Below are positions 41,589 through 51,205 of a DNA stretch of 64,000 nt, piece by piece. Both the position numbers and the translations under genes were made by a program. The stretch's first letter is position 1. Each line of letters opens with the position of its first letter. The notes below the pieces were generated by a model. That model did no database searches, had not been told where the DNA came from, and saw only the letters and a list, made by a program, of their open reading frames with translations. The stretch comes from Agarophyton chilense (lineage: Eukaryota; Rhodophyta; Florideophyceae; Gracilariales; Gracilariaceae): NCBI GenBank assembly GCA_030374765.1, contig JARGXX010000001.1, forward strand, positions 1,364,001 to 1,428,000, read 5' to 3'.

Positions 41589-44075
41589 ATGGAGGACAAC
41601 AACAGCGCTGTCAACCGTGACCGGGAGGAGAACGCGGGGCGTCAGACAACTTCAGCCCTGGCAGATATACCAATACCGCGACGGGTAGTGGTAACCGCGC
41701 CCGCTGCAGCGCCCGTAGAGCCTCCGTTCGGTGCCCAAAGCCGGGGCTACGCGGTTTGGGATGCCCGCCAGGCGGGGGTTCCACCGGTGTCGTCGGGAAA
41801 CCCTCCCGTGCCTTCGTTTCTCCCGTTCGGTGCCTTACAGCCGCAGATAGCGGGGCGTTTTGGCGCGGGCGTACTGATGCCTCCGTTCGAATACGGAACA
41901 CCCGGAGCGGGCTTGCCCGGTGTGTTTCGAAACCCGCTACCCGGGCAGGAGCACGACAACCGCTGGCGACGACCGCAGGGCCGTAGGGGCGGGCCGACCG
42001 GGAAAGAGCCCCCGTTTTCGGTCCAGACGTTGATCTCGGGGGACCAATGGAGCGAATGCTTGGACGCGCGGCGGTTCGGCGTAATACCGACGCAGCGAAC
42101 GTTTTTCGAACGCACCGGCCGGAATCCGAAGCGGACGCGCCACGAGGCGTGGCGTGCGCGATGGAGGCATCTTCCGCGAACAACCGGTCGGAAGGGGGGC
42201 GAAACGGTAGGCAGCTGTGACATGCCGTTCCTCCGTTGCCCAGAGGAGTATGACTACCAGAGACGTATGCGCGACCTCGTTACGCAGATGCTGTCAGATG
42301 AGAGTATTCACGATCCGCGCGGTAATCCGTTCGGGCTTGTGATGTTTTCCCCTCCGTACGACGGGCTCTATTTCCTAAACCGACGCCGCTGGGGCGATCA
42401 TGTCGCGACCGAAGCGCGGATCCGGTCGGGCTTGGGTGGTTTCATATACGGGTGGCATAACGTGGAGTTCTTTGACGTTCCGGTGTCCGAGCGGGAAAAC
42501 TTGTACGTGAGGATTCCGGAGAATTGGCCCGACGTGGATGTGCCCCGAGATCTGTCCGTGATGACCCCGCCAGTTCTGGCCTACTACTCCGACGATGTTT
42601 TTAGTGGGACGTCGATAGCCGAACGGATCATGCGCGTAGCATACGCAGAGTGGGCGGTATGCGCCCTCATGTCATTTCTTCAGGCCGTAACGGAGGGTGT
42701 GAGGGTCTTCACCAAAACGGAGGATCCGCGGCTGAACCTGTACAGAGGGGATCCTGGTCCGCGCGAGCCCCCTGGGTTGGGAAGGTTACTACCGTTACCG
42801 TACGGTCTAGTCTGCGTCATCATGCAGATGGGGCTGCGAAATGTGCTCCGCGGAACGCGGTATACGCCCGAAGAAGCGAGAAAGTGGCTCTTTTTATCCG
42901 TCATGACGGACTGGAGGTCGACTCCTGGTTTCTTGTGGTTCGAACCCCGGTCGGGGGGTTTTCCCACAATGCCCATCCTCCGCGTCGGTGACAATCCCAT
43001 CGTCCATCGCCTGATACCGGAGGCGGAGAGGCCTTCATGGGAGTTCGGAGACGTCACTGATTACTTTCCGCTCGGATTCATGGACCCCCATTCGCGAAGT
43101 GGGGACGGTGACGGGCCCATTGCCGATGCGGATCTACCCCTTCCGGCAAATGAACCGTCGACGGTCCAGAGGGCCGTTACCGAAACGGGCATGCAAACGG
43201 AAAGTCCCCCGAGAACGGTAGATGCCGGTGTGCAGGTATCCGCATCGGACGGCGGCGAGGAGCGTGACGCTTTGAGAACGCTGCAGGAAGTTTGCCGGGC
43301 GAATGACGAAGAGCCCCCCGAGTCGGTCGTCGAAGCTTTAGAAATGGCGGCTGAGGTATGGGTGCCCCGCGCGGATGCGTTCACCAGCCTGTTGAGCGGG
43401 GAGATGGTCAGTACTGTCGACTTGATGTCATATGTCAGTGCTGTCTGCGTTGAGCTCCTCCAGCAGCGCATCAATGCCTTTGGAGACATGGTAACCCGAC
43501 CGGGCGGCGCGACAGTGTCCCAGCTTATTGGGCGTCTGGACCGGTCGGTGGGGCGTACGAACGACGCCGCCCATGAGTCGCTGCAGAGAGTCCGAGCGGC
43601 AATACTGTCCGGGTCATTCTCCGCGGCGCCTGGGGCTTCCGGCGTCCCGGCGGCTGAGGTCGCGGCGGGCGCATCGATGCCGGGCAGGGCGGGGGATGCT
43701 GAGGACTCACCGACAGTGAGGGCGGCGGCTCAGGCCGCTGCATCGCCGCGAGGGGAGGAAGAAACCGAAGGGCCCACTCCTGGCTGGGGTCCGACGGACG
43801 AGGCCTCCGTACCGACCGGGCCTCTTTCCTCTCTGAGTCCTACCGTTCGGAGGGTCGCGCATGGTACGGCGGTTAGTGCCCTCTTTCAGCCGTCCGGACG
43901 TCGTTTGGGCTCCCCGTCGCCGGTACCATCTCCCAGAGTTGCTTCCAGGGGTGCTTTGAGAGGCCCGCGAGGAGGCCGCCGCTGTAGGCGTCGTTGCGTT
44001 AAGGACTTTGCGTCCCTTCCGGTGAGTTCCCGTATCTCGAAAGAGTCTTCTCCGTCCGGAAAGCGGGGAAAGTGA
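41589..44075 (+). CDS. 828-residue antisense ORF of the Ty3/gypsy element, function unknown
   Basis: An uninterrupted frame opposite to pol, between the 3' LTR and the end of pol. Residues 1-130 are Pro/Gly/Arg-rich. Residues about 150-480 look folded, with Trp/Tyr-rich segments (FLRCPEEYDYQRRM, PPYDGLYFLNRRRWG, FIYGWHNVEFF) and a hydrophobic helical stretch (WAVCALMSFLQAV). An acidic linker and a helical region (about 565-660) follow. The C-terminus is disordered and ends in a basic Arg/Cys/Ser cluster. No match to gag, protease, envelope, helicase or a known host family is seen. Its CGTTCGG-rich base use matches pol and the LTRs, suggesting long residence in the element. A distant capsid-like or captured host gene are the alternatives; the frame looks maintained. 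Confidence 0.75.
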   Translation: MEDNNSAVNRDREENAGRQTTSALADIPIPRRVVVTAPAAAPVEPPFGAQSRGYAVWDARQAGVPPVSSGNPPVPSFLPFGALQPQIAGRFGAGVLMPPFEYGTPGAGLPGVFRNPLPGQEHDNRWRRPQGRRGGPTGKEPPFSVQTLISGDQWSECLDARRFGVIPTQRTFFERTGRNPKRTRHEAWRARWRHLPRTTGRKGGETVGSCDMPFLRCPEEYDYQRRMRDLVTQMLSDESIHDPRGNPFGLVMFSPPYDGLYFLNRRRWGDHVATEARIRSGLGGFIYGWHNVEFFDVPVSERENLYVRIPENWPDVDVPRDLSVMTPPVLAYYSDDVFSGTSIAERIMRVAYAEWAVCALMSFLQAVTEGVRVFTKTEDPRLNLYRGDPGPREPPGLGRLLPLPYGLVCVIMQMGLRNVLRGTRYTPEEARKWLFLSVMTDWRSTPGFLWFEPRSGGFPTMPILRVGDNPIVHRLIPEAERPSWEFGDVTDYFPLGFMDPHSRSGDGDGPIADADLPLPANEPSTVQRAVTETGMQTESPPRTVDAGVQVSASDGGEERDALRTLQEVCRANDEEPPESVVEALEMAAEVWVPRADAFTSLLSGEMVSTVDLMSYVSAVCVELLQQRINAFGDMVTRPGGATVSQLIGRLDRSVGRTNDAAHESLQRVRAAILSGSFSAAPGASGVPAAEVAAGASMPGRAGDAEDSPTVRAAAQAAASPRGEEETEGPTPGWGPTDEASVPTGPLSSLSPTVRRVAHGTAVSALFQPSGRRLGSPSPVPSPRVASRGALRGPRGGRRCRRRCVKDFASLPVSSRISKESSPSGKRGK

Positions 44076-45192
44076 GTCAGTCCGCCTCGCGGTTGGACAT
44101 GAGTAAAATGTCCTAGCATCGCCATCATGCTTCACGGCGCGGGCCACGGTGCAGCGACGCGTGCGAGATTGCGGTGCTTGGGCGCGCGTTGCCACACGCG
44201 TGCGCAGGCGCGTGCCAGGCGCGTGCGCCACGCGCGTGCTTTACCGACCGGCGCGTTTGCAGACTTAGAGTGCACGTGCCGTTACAGCAATGCCCGGCTA
44301 GGTCGGTATCCGATTCGGTATACAGTAACGCGCGTAGTGCGCCTTTGCGTCTGCTCAAAAAATCACAAGTCTTTTGGCCCTGCGGAGAGTCCAAATCGGG
44401 CATTTTCGGAGCCTGCGGCGGCTTCGTTTCCGAGATATCGGCCAAGACATTTTTCTGCGTTTTTGATACCATACGGGGTGGTAATTTCCGCGTCGGATCT
44501 TTTGATTATCCTTGCAGGTAATAGCTCGGTTTGGCGTGGGGCGCAGTGCGTATACGCTTGTTGCGGGTATGCACGCGGGCACCGCCGGCGCGGGCAGGCA
44601 CCGAGTGCCGTGTTGTAATCGGTGTACGCGTGTTGCTTGGCTCCAGGCGGGCTGCGGTGCCGGAGTTACCGAGTATATCACGGTAGTGGCGTCGGCGGGT
44701 TGTTGGTCGATGTCCATGTCCGGTCGCAGGGGGGTACGGTGCCGACGGAGTCGCACACAATCGCCCCCTTCTTCCCTTTGCCGCACGGTAGTTCAGCACA
44801 AGCTAGTGGTTACCGATCGGAGGTGATTCCCAATGTTCGGCCGGAGGCCATGTCCAATTTTGGGATTCCCTCAGTGCTGACGGAGTCGCACGGAGTCAAA
44901 ACACACGCTGGTGAGTGCCGATCGGAGGTGAACACACGCTGGTGAGTGCCGATCGGAGGTGAATCCACGCTGGTGAGTGCCGATCGGAGGTGAACACACG
45001 CTGGTGAGTGCCGATCGGAGGTGAATCCACGCTGGTGAGTACCGATCGGAGGTGAGTCCACGCTGGTGAGTGCCGATCGGAGGTGAACTGCAATGTTCGG
45101 CCGGAGGCCATATCCGATTTTGGAATGCCTCCTATCGTTCGGCTTGTATCCCCCCCCCTTCTAGATGCGACGGCTCCGCCCGGCGTACAGTT
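44076..45192. other. Non-coding spacer between the two converging frames of the Ty3/gypsy element
   Basis: Holds GC-rich sequence without a credible gene and a 31-base tandem array flanked by a longer direct repeat (44817-44871 and 45078-45132). Frames here translate repeats or biased DNA. Confidence 0.6.
44911..45087. repeat. 31-base tandem repeat array
   Basis: About 5.7 head-to-tail copies of a unit starting gtgagtgccgatcggaggtg, with aacacacgctg and aatccacgctg as the two alternating tails. There are no spacers, so it is a minisatellite and not a CRISPR array. Confidence 0.95.
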
Positions 45193-48100
45193 TCATGCCG
45201 TTCGGGATTTGCGCTTCCAATATCGGCTAATAAAGTGTTGCGGAAGATTCTTGGGAGGTTCCCAAGAGTCTTCCGCAGCACTGCAACCGTACCAGCGTAC
45301 GCGATAAACAAAACCGTGCGGAGGGTCGTCAGCCAGCCCATGGTCGAGGATTCGCTGGACAATGCCAATGCTGTCCGGTTGGGCAGAGTTAGAGTTAGCC
45401 GAATCGGGTTGTGAAAGCTCCGCTCGGTGATTATTTCCAGCAGGGGGCGAGGTAGTGTCCGTCACGGGTTCCTCTGCGAACGGACCGTCCGGATCAAAAG
45501 TTACCGTACGGGCGCGTTCTGTTGTAACCGGAACGGGTTGTATCCGAGCGGGGGCGCGAGTGACGCGGTCAATGCTGACGGTATCGTGTATCCCGTCAAC
45601 ATTGATCGTGGCCGTGCTGTCCGTCGCGGAAATGACCTTGTAGGGCCCCGTGGTCTTTGGCAGAAGTTTCCGTGAGGTACGTTCCTGATCCTCGAGCACG
45701 CCACCGGTCGGAGTTGTCGTAGGACGGTCAAGGAAGACCTCCTCGTCGGCCGCAAATGTGGGGGTTGCCCGTACGGATTTGTCGAAGTCCGCCTTGTAGC
45801 GCTGTTGCGCATTTGTGAGGCGGTTCCGAGCAGACTGGAGTGTAGCCGTGAGAAGCCTGAGTGTGTAGCGCTTCACCTGTCCCGGCGTTGGCTGCGTCGG
45901 TGTTGCTGGGTCCGTGGCGGAGCTGGGTTCGTCCAGGACGACGTTCGGGGGTACGCGGGTCAGGGCCAAATCGAAAGGCGTGGTGCCCGTGCTTCGGTGT
46001 ACCTGAAGGTTGTAACCGTACGTTAGCGGCTGTACGTACGCGTGCCAGTTAGTCTGGTGATCCGCAACGTAGTGCCGTAGGCGCTGGACGAGCGTCTTAT
46101 TAAACCGTTCGGCTTGTCCGTTCGCCTGAGGGTGGTACGCCGTCGTTGTGACGTGTTTCGTACCTAACGCCCTGCAAATCTCCTCGAAGAACTTCGAGAC
46201 AAACTGAGGTCCGTTGTCAGTGAGCAAATAGTTCGGAATTCCGTACGGGTAAGCCCAATTCTCTAAGAACGTCCGGGCCACCACCGGGGCGGTTGTGGAC
46301 CGTAGCGGAACTGCTTTGCAGAGCTCTGTGAACCGGTCGGTGATGACGAGGATGTACTCATGTCCAGTGACTGACTTCGGAAACGGACCGACGATGTCCA
46401 TTGCCACGAACTCAAGTGGCCCCGCAGCGGGAAAGAGCTTAAGCCGCTTCTGTGAGCGGTTTTGTGTGCCGCGCATTGCGGCGCACGAGCGGCAATCCCG
46501 AGCGGTTTGATAAAAATCATTAGCCATCTGCGGCCAGTAGAAGTCCCTTCGGAGAGTGTTGTACATTCGAGTCCCGCCCGGGTGTCCTTCCAGGCGCGGA
46601 TAATTCGAAAGATAGAGGACGCGCGGAACCAGCGAGCGGGGTACCACCTTCTGTAGGGCTCCGTCCAGCGGGGAGCGACGGATGAGAACTCCGTAACGGT
46701 TGATGTCGAAGAGGGTAATCCCATTACCAACGTCCTTCCGCACGGATTTGCAGTACTCGTCCTCCGCCTGCTCTCTGATGAGCTCTTCCAAAGTGACCGG
46801 TCGGACGTTCGTCTCCTCTTCGACGATGGCCATGACTTCGGGGCAGCCGATCGGGTTCTGTCCGTAGTGCCAGTCAAGGACAGCGTCTGTCTTGACCTCA
46901 CCGTCGACGGTGATGTCCACAACGAGGTCGTCGTTCTCTTCCGCGCGGTCCGCAAGGAGTAGGCATGGGACCTCCTCGTCCAGGGGAGTGGTGTCTTCTC
47001 CGTCCGTCTGGATTCGCGACAGCGCGTCAGCGGCCAGGTGTTTTATGCCCGGCCGGTGGACTATATCAAAGTCATACTCCATGAGACGGAGCCGCCAACG
47101 AGCCAGCCGTCCGGAAGCGTCCGCCAGGTTGAGTATCCACCTCAATGCGTGGTGGTCCGTATGGAGGGTGAAGCGGGCGCCCTCGAGATACGGCCGGAGG
47201 TGCAGTATTGCCCACACGACAGCGATGCATTCCCGTTCGGTTGTGGAATATGACCGCTCAGCCTTATTCAGCGAGCGGCTCCAGTATCCGATTGGGAGTA
47301 AATCACCGTCCGGTTGCTTCTGTAATAAGACGCAACCTACTTGCTTATCGCAAGCGTCGGTATCCAGGACGTACGGCATATCTTGACGTGGGATAGCCAG
47401 AATGGGGGGACGTATTATCCGTTGGCGAAGTTCCTCGAAGGCCTCGTGCTCCGTATCGGTCAGGGTCTCGAAGTTGAACTGTTTGTTCTTTTCGAGCTTG
47501 CTGTTCAACGGGGCCGCAATTCGGGCAAAGCTTTTAACAAAACGTCGGAAGACGTTGCACAGTCCCAAGAACGAACGGAGTTCGGTTTGGTTAGTGGGGG
47601 ATTTAGCCGCTCGGATAGCATCTCGGGTCCTTGTGGAGACCTGCAGCTTGCCCGGGCGGATAATGTGACCCAAATAGTCGACAGTACCGCTGAAGAATTG
47701 ACACTTATCCAAACGGAGAGTGATACCGGCCGATCGGAGTGATGAAAGAATGGTCCGAACATGGTCGAAATGCTCTGAAACCGTGTGGGAGTAGATTATA
47801 ACGTCATCCAGATAGACCAACGCGTATTGCCACTTGACGCCGGACAGTATGATGTCCAAGGCCTGTTGAAATGTGGCGGGGGCGTTCTTCAAACCGAACG
47901 GCATTCGAACATACCTGTACAGTCCCATATGAGACGTGAACGTTGTTTTATCCCGGTCGGCTTCATCCACCTCGGTCTGGCAATAGCCGCTGTTCGCGTC
48001 CAGGGTGGAGAATATTTTTGCTTCTCCAAGAGAATCGATGCATTCGTCCATTCTCGGTAGTGGGTAAGTATCCCGAACGGTGACTGCGTTTAGTCGACGG

Positions 48101-48399
48101 TAGTCCACAAAGAAGCGTAAACTTCCGTCTTTCTTTTGAGCGAACACAACCGGACTGGCCCACTCGGCCGAGGAAGGCTCAATTACACCGAGCTCCAACT
48201 GCTTGGTGACCTCCGTGCGTTCGAGTCCGCGACGCGCCGGACCCGCACGGTATGGCATCTGGTATATCGGCTTTGTACCAGGTTCCAGTTCGATCCTGTG
48301 CTTCGCTGCCGCGATACGGCCCAGATGGCCATTCCACATGTCCCGAAACGGTTTGAGGAGCTCAATGACCCTTTCTCGTTCGGTAAACACGAATTCCAC
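45193..48399 (-). CDS. pol: Ty3/gypsy pol: reverse transcriptase, RNase H, integrase, chromodomain
   Basis: A 1068-residue frame with no stops. Order: RT (WASPVVFAQKKDGSLRF, MPFGLKNAPATFQ, catalytic VYLDDVIIYS), RNase H (VLDTDACDKQVG, TTEREC, HTDHHALRW), integrase with an HHCC zinc region (EGHPGG...CRSCAAM) and catalytic D, D, E in MDIVGPF, LTDNGPQF and NGQAERFNK, then a C-terminal chromodomain (YRVRWYG...DSWEPPKNL) of chromovirus type, which targets chromatin. The first codon of the listed frame is GTG; the first ATG is 48339, ahead of the RT core. The frame is open up to a TAG inside the LTR (about 48448), so translation could begin in the LTR. Gag and protease are absent. Confidence 0.96.
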   Translation of the reverse strand: MEFVFTERERVIELLKPFRDMWNGHLGRIAAAKHRIELEPGTKPIYQMPYRAGPARRGLERTEVTKQLELGVIEPSSAEWASPVVFAQKKDGSLRFFVDYRRLNAVTVRDTYPLPRMDECIDSLGEAKIFSTLDANSGYCQTEVDEADRDKTTFTSHMGLYRYVRMPFGLKNAPATFQQALDIILSGVKWQYALVYLDDVIIYSHTVSEHFDHVRTILSSLRSAGITLRLDKCQFFSGTVDYLGHIIRPGKLQVSTRTRDAIRAAKSPTNQTELRSFLGLCNVFRRFVKSFARIAAPLNSKLEKNKQFNFETLTDTEHEAFEELRQRIIRPPILAIPRQDMPYVLDTDACDKQVGCVLLQKQPDGDLLPIGYWSRSLNKAERSYSTTERECIAVVWAILHLRPYLEGARFTLHTDHHALRWILNLADASGRLARWRLRLMEYDFDIVHRPGIKHLAADALSRIQTDGEDTTPLDEEVPCLLLADRAEENDDLVVDITVDGEVKTDAVLDWHYGQNPIGCPEVMAIVEEETNVRPVTLEELIREQAEDEYCKSVRKDVGNGITLFDINRYGVLIRRSPLDGALQKVVPRSLVPRVLYLSNYPRLEGHPGGTRMYNTLRRDFYWPQMANDFYQTARDCRSCAAMRGTQNRSQKRLKLFPAAGPLEFVAMDIVGPFPKSVTGHEYILVITDRFTELCKAVPLRSTTAPVVARTFLENWAYPYGIPNYLLTDNGPQFVSKFFEEICRALGTKHVTTTAYHPQANGQAERFNKTLVQRLRHYVADHQTNWHAYVQPLTYGYNLQVHRSTGTTPFDLALTRVPPNVVLDEPSSATDPATPTQPTPGQVKRYTLRLLTATLQSARNRLTNAQQRYKADFDKSVRATPTFAADEEVFLDRPTTTPTGGVLEDQERTSRKLLPKTTGPYKVISATDSTATINVDGIHDTVSIDRVTRAPARIQPVPVTTERARTVTFDPDGPFAEEPVTDTTSPPAGNNHRAELSQPDSANSNSAQPDSIGIVQRILDHGLADDPPHGFVYRVRWYGCSAAEDSWEPPKNLPQHFISRYWKRKSRTA

Positions 48400-48405
48400 T
48401 TCTAA

Positions 48406-48417
48406 GTCGGGCGACCA
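48406..48417 (-). promoter_or_regulatory. Candidate primer-binding site of the Ty3/gypsy element
   Basis: TGGTCGCCCGAC on the minus strand, one base from the LTR. It starts with TGG as expected for pairing with a tRNA CCA end. The same bases also fall within the open pol frame. Confidence 0.6.
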
Positions 48418-48418
48418 A

Positions 48419-48981
48419 TGTGAGATAGCGCCGAAAGGCGTGTAAGTTTCCTAGAGGCGCGATCCGTGCGGAGTCCATAAGCGGGGCGTGCGTGTCACAC
48501 GAGGCCGGTCGGGGAACGGTGACGCGTGGAGACGAGCGCCAGCACCGGGCGGTCGTAGGGAGATTAGGCGGTTGGGAACGTCAGGCGCGATCGAGGTACG
48601 CGCGAAGAGTCCGAACGGCTTGTAAACCTGTAGATATCCCGTGCGGAGTAACGCTTCAGGTCTGCTTTAGAAACGATACTTAGACTAGGACGGTGGTGCT
48701 TACCCTTTACTGTTTGGAGGGTGGCGAGGAGCGGAGGTGCATAAGTAGTGTGCACCTCCGAGCTGCAACCCGCATTACAGTCCGTGGTGGCGCCTGCGCC
48801 CAAGTGGCGGAAATATCACGGGGTGGGGGACGCCAACTACGTACAACTATGCTACGTGTTAATCTACTGTACATGTCCGTCCGGTGTGCCATCTTCGCAC
48901 ACGTGTGCGACCAGGCCACTTGCGCTCAGTCCTGACCACGCCCTTCTTACCTGACAACCCGCTCGGATTCACTATACTACA
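48419..48981 (-). repeat. Ty3/gypsy LTR (5' LTR relative to pol)
   Basis: 563 bases, nearly identical to 40633-41195, followed by ATCCA. Confidence 0.95.
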
Positions 48982-48986
48982 ATCCA

Positions 48987-50494
48987 TGCCAACGGATCCA
49001 GCCCGGACCAACTCGGTTTAAAGTCTCGCTTGGTACAGAAAACATTCGATTCAATGAGGAGATAATCATTGATATCATGTACCTCGAGGGGAAACCTGTC
49101 CTACACATGGTTGATGCTCAGACGCACTTTTCGGCCGCTCGGTTTCTTCCCGACGTCTCGACAAAGACCATATGGAGGTGCATTGTTGAGTGTTGGATAT
49201 CGATCTACACTGGGATACCGAACCGCATCAAGGTCGATCAAGGCTCCGCTTTCGGTAACAGCTTCATTTTTCTCGCAAGATCGTCGAATATCGATGTTAT
49301 TACGGACGGGGATTGAATCTCACTCCTCCATGGGTACAGGCGAGCGATATCAAGATCCGCTTCGAAAGACCTTTAGGAAACTAAGAATTGTCTCTCCCGG
49401 TGTAGGTCTCAGTACGCTACTTTCCTTTTCGGTTTATGCGATGAACAACACTCTTGGACCTGAAGGTTTAGTTCCATCCGTACTGGTATTTGGAGAATTC
49501 CCTTCACTTCGCATGCTTGGCGAGGATCTTGAATCCAAAGCTACTCTGGACGAAACAGCCCAATTGGTTAGCACAGCTCGGAAGGAGATGGAACAACACA
49601 TGGCAAAAATCCGCGCTCAGCGCGCACTTCGCCACAACGTTCCGTCATTGGCTAACGTCGCGTACCAACCTGGCGACAAAGTTCTCATCTGGAGGGAGAA
49701 GGTCGTTGCAAACCGTATCGGTGAATGGCTTGGACTTTTTGAGATCATCGCTGTAGATCATGACGCGAAGCTTGTTCATCTACGTCTGTCTCCGAATGCG
49801 AACGTAAGTTCCTTCAACTTTGCGCAGATGAATCCCTACGCTCGATTGCAAGGGGTATCTCACACCCATATGTGCGAGTTAATGGATGCTATAAGTCACT
49901 ACCGGTCGGAGGTTGACGACGTCTTTATGATGGAGATTCTTAGTTCTAGTGATCCCCGTGCGCACGACCCACGAATGGCTATCGCTAAGAAGGAAGAGCT
50001 TCGAGGATTGCTCGAAAGAGGAACCTTTAAGGTCATCCTAAAGCAGGATATACCACCCGATGGGAATGTCTTACTCGGTCGATTTGTTTTGGCTGTCAAT
50101 TCAACCGAAGACGGTGAAGAGAAGCTCAAAGCCCGATATGTCATCGGCGGACACCGTGATCGGATGAAGCACCTGATGGCTCACTACAGTCAAACGCTCC
50201 AACCACAATCGGTTCGAATTATCCTTGGGCTATCATCCCTTTTAAGTTTTGAGTTGTGGACCAACGACATCACGCAGGCTTACTTGCAATCTATGGAACC
50301 ACTTTCACGCGAACTATTCATCGCTGATCCCGTTCCGGAATTTGAGTTGAAGCCAAGTCAGGCGCTACAACTTCTGAAACCACTTTATGGTCTGTGCGAA
50401 TCTGGAGACCTATGGTTCTCTACAATGGAAAAACACCACCGATTGGACTTGGGTATGAAGGAAATGCGATCAGACCCAGTGTAGTATTCTACTA
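48987..50494 (+). pseudogene. Copia integrase core and N-terminal reverse transcriptase, frameshifted
   Basis: Resumes after the Ty3/gypsy insertion. The integrase core spans two frames: LHMVDAQTHFSAARF (first Asp) and IKVDQGSAF (second Asp) end at stop 49316, while SHSSMGTGERYQDPLR with the third acidic region lies in the frame continuing to 50484. The reverse-transcriptase start follows (EELRGLLERGTFKVI, KARYVIGGHRD, TNDITQAYLQS, LKPLYGLCESGDLW). Decay is moderate: one frameshift near 49310 and one near 50478. Confidence 0.85.
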
Positions 50495-51205
50495 TGTCGG
50501 GGAATCCGATGGGTTGTTTTTTCGCGAAGTCGTGGTTTAACTCATAAGTGAGTGATATCATCAGCATTGTGATATGAAACGGCACACCGCATAGGATGCC
50601 TGTATGCAGAATGTCTTAGTGGAACACGTGGCGTCATGTGTCGAGTGGCTTACCACGGTGCGCGCATAGTTGCCACCCTTCCTAGGGGAATGCAATATTG
50701 GTAACGGCGCATGTAGTGGCGATCCACGTGGAGGGCTTTACTACCCTTGGTAGCTAGACGTCAATTAGGGACCATACCCATACAGTGGTTTGGCTAAGTG
50801 GCTGACCACTGGGTATTATTTATATATATTTATTGGGCACTCACCCTGGCACACAGTATATAGTGTACCAGAGGTGAGCGCCGACTCCAAGTAAAGGAGA
50901 CAACATGGACATCATGACTATTCTGTTCCTCGCTTAGGATTCCTTAACCGGGGATCCGGACGAGCTATAATAGATAGTCAGCCCCCAACCACTTCACGAG
51001 CCGTCTCGTACCTACGTTCCATCAACGTTTTACAGTTGCACTGTTCACCCTCGCTGGCGAGTAGTGGCCTTACACCCCACTTCTAGCTCGCTGGTGTTGT
51101 AGCTCTACCACCCCTTTTCCTTCGCCGCAAGCGACCCATCGGCAGTCCGCACGCTGTCGCAGGTGTCTGCTCTCTCCGTTAGAGCGGATACTACACCCAG
51201 CATTG
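50495..51205. mobile_element. 0.7 kb insertion in the copia reverse transcriptase
   Basis: Interrupts the RT between FYY and the catalytic YVDD segment. TACTA occurs on both sides (50490-50494 and 51206-51210), consistent with a 5-base target duplication. A 9-base repeat cagcattgt (near 50562 and 51199) gives an alternative boundary. The insert has no gene, a TATA-like tatatatatttatt (50821) and two inverted repeats (50774-50816 and 50838-50878). A diverged solo LTR is the simplest reading, but the 3' end (cattg) is not the canonical CA. Confidence 0.5.

Larger units (their letters stand above)
40633..48981 (-). mobile_element. Ty3/gypsy chromodomain LTR retrotransposon with an antisense ORF
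   Basis: Bounded by two 563-base LTRs (40633-41195 and 48419-48981) differing at about six positions by eye, and flanked by the duplication ATCCA (40628-40632 and 48982-48986). It lies inside the copia integrase. The minus-strand orientation is set by the pol frame, a primer-binding-site candidate at 48406-48417 and a polypurine tract at 41196-41208. Pol fills the first 3.2 kb. No gag or protease is present in the sense direction. The other half holds an 828-codon frame on the plus strand. LTR identity points to a recent insertion. Confidence 0.92.

Noticed and set aside
44911..45087. CRISPR-like array of 31-base repeats
   Set aside because: Units are contiguous with no unique spacers, there are no cas genes, and the DNA is eukaryotic.
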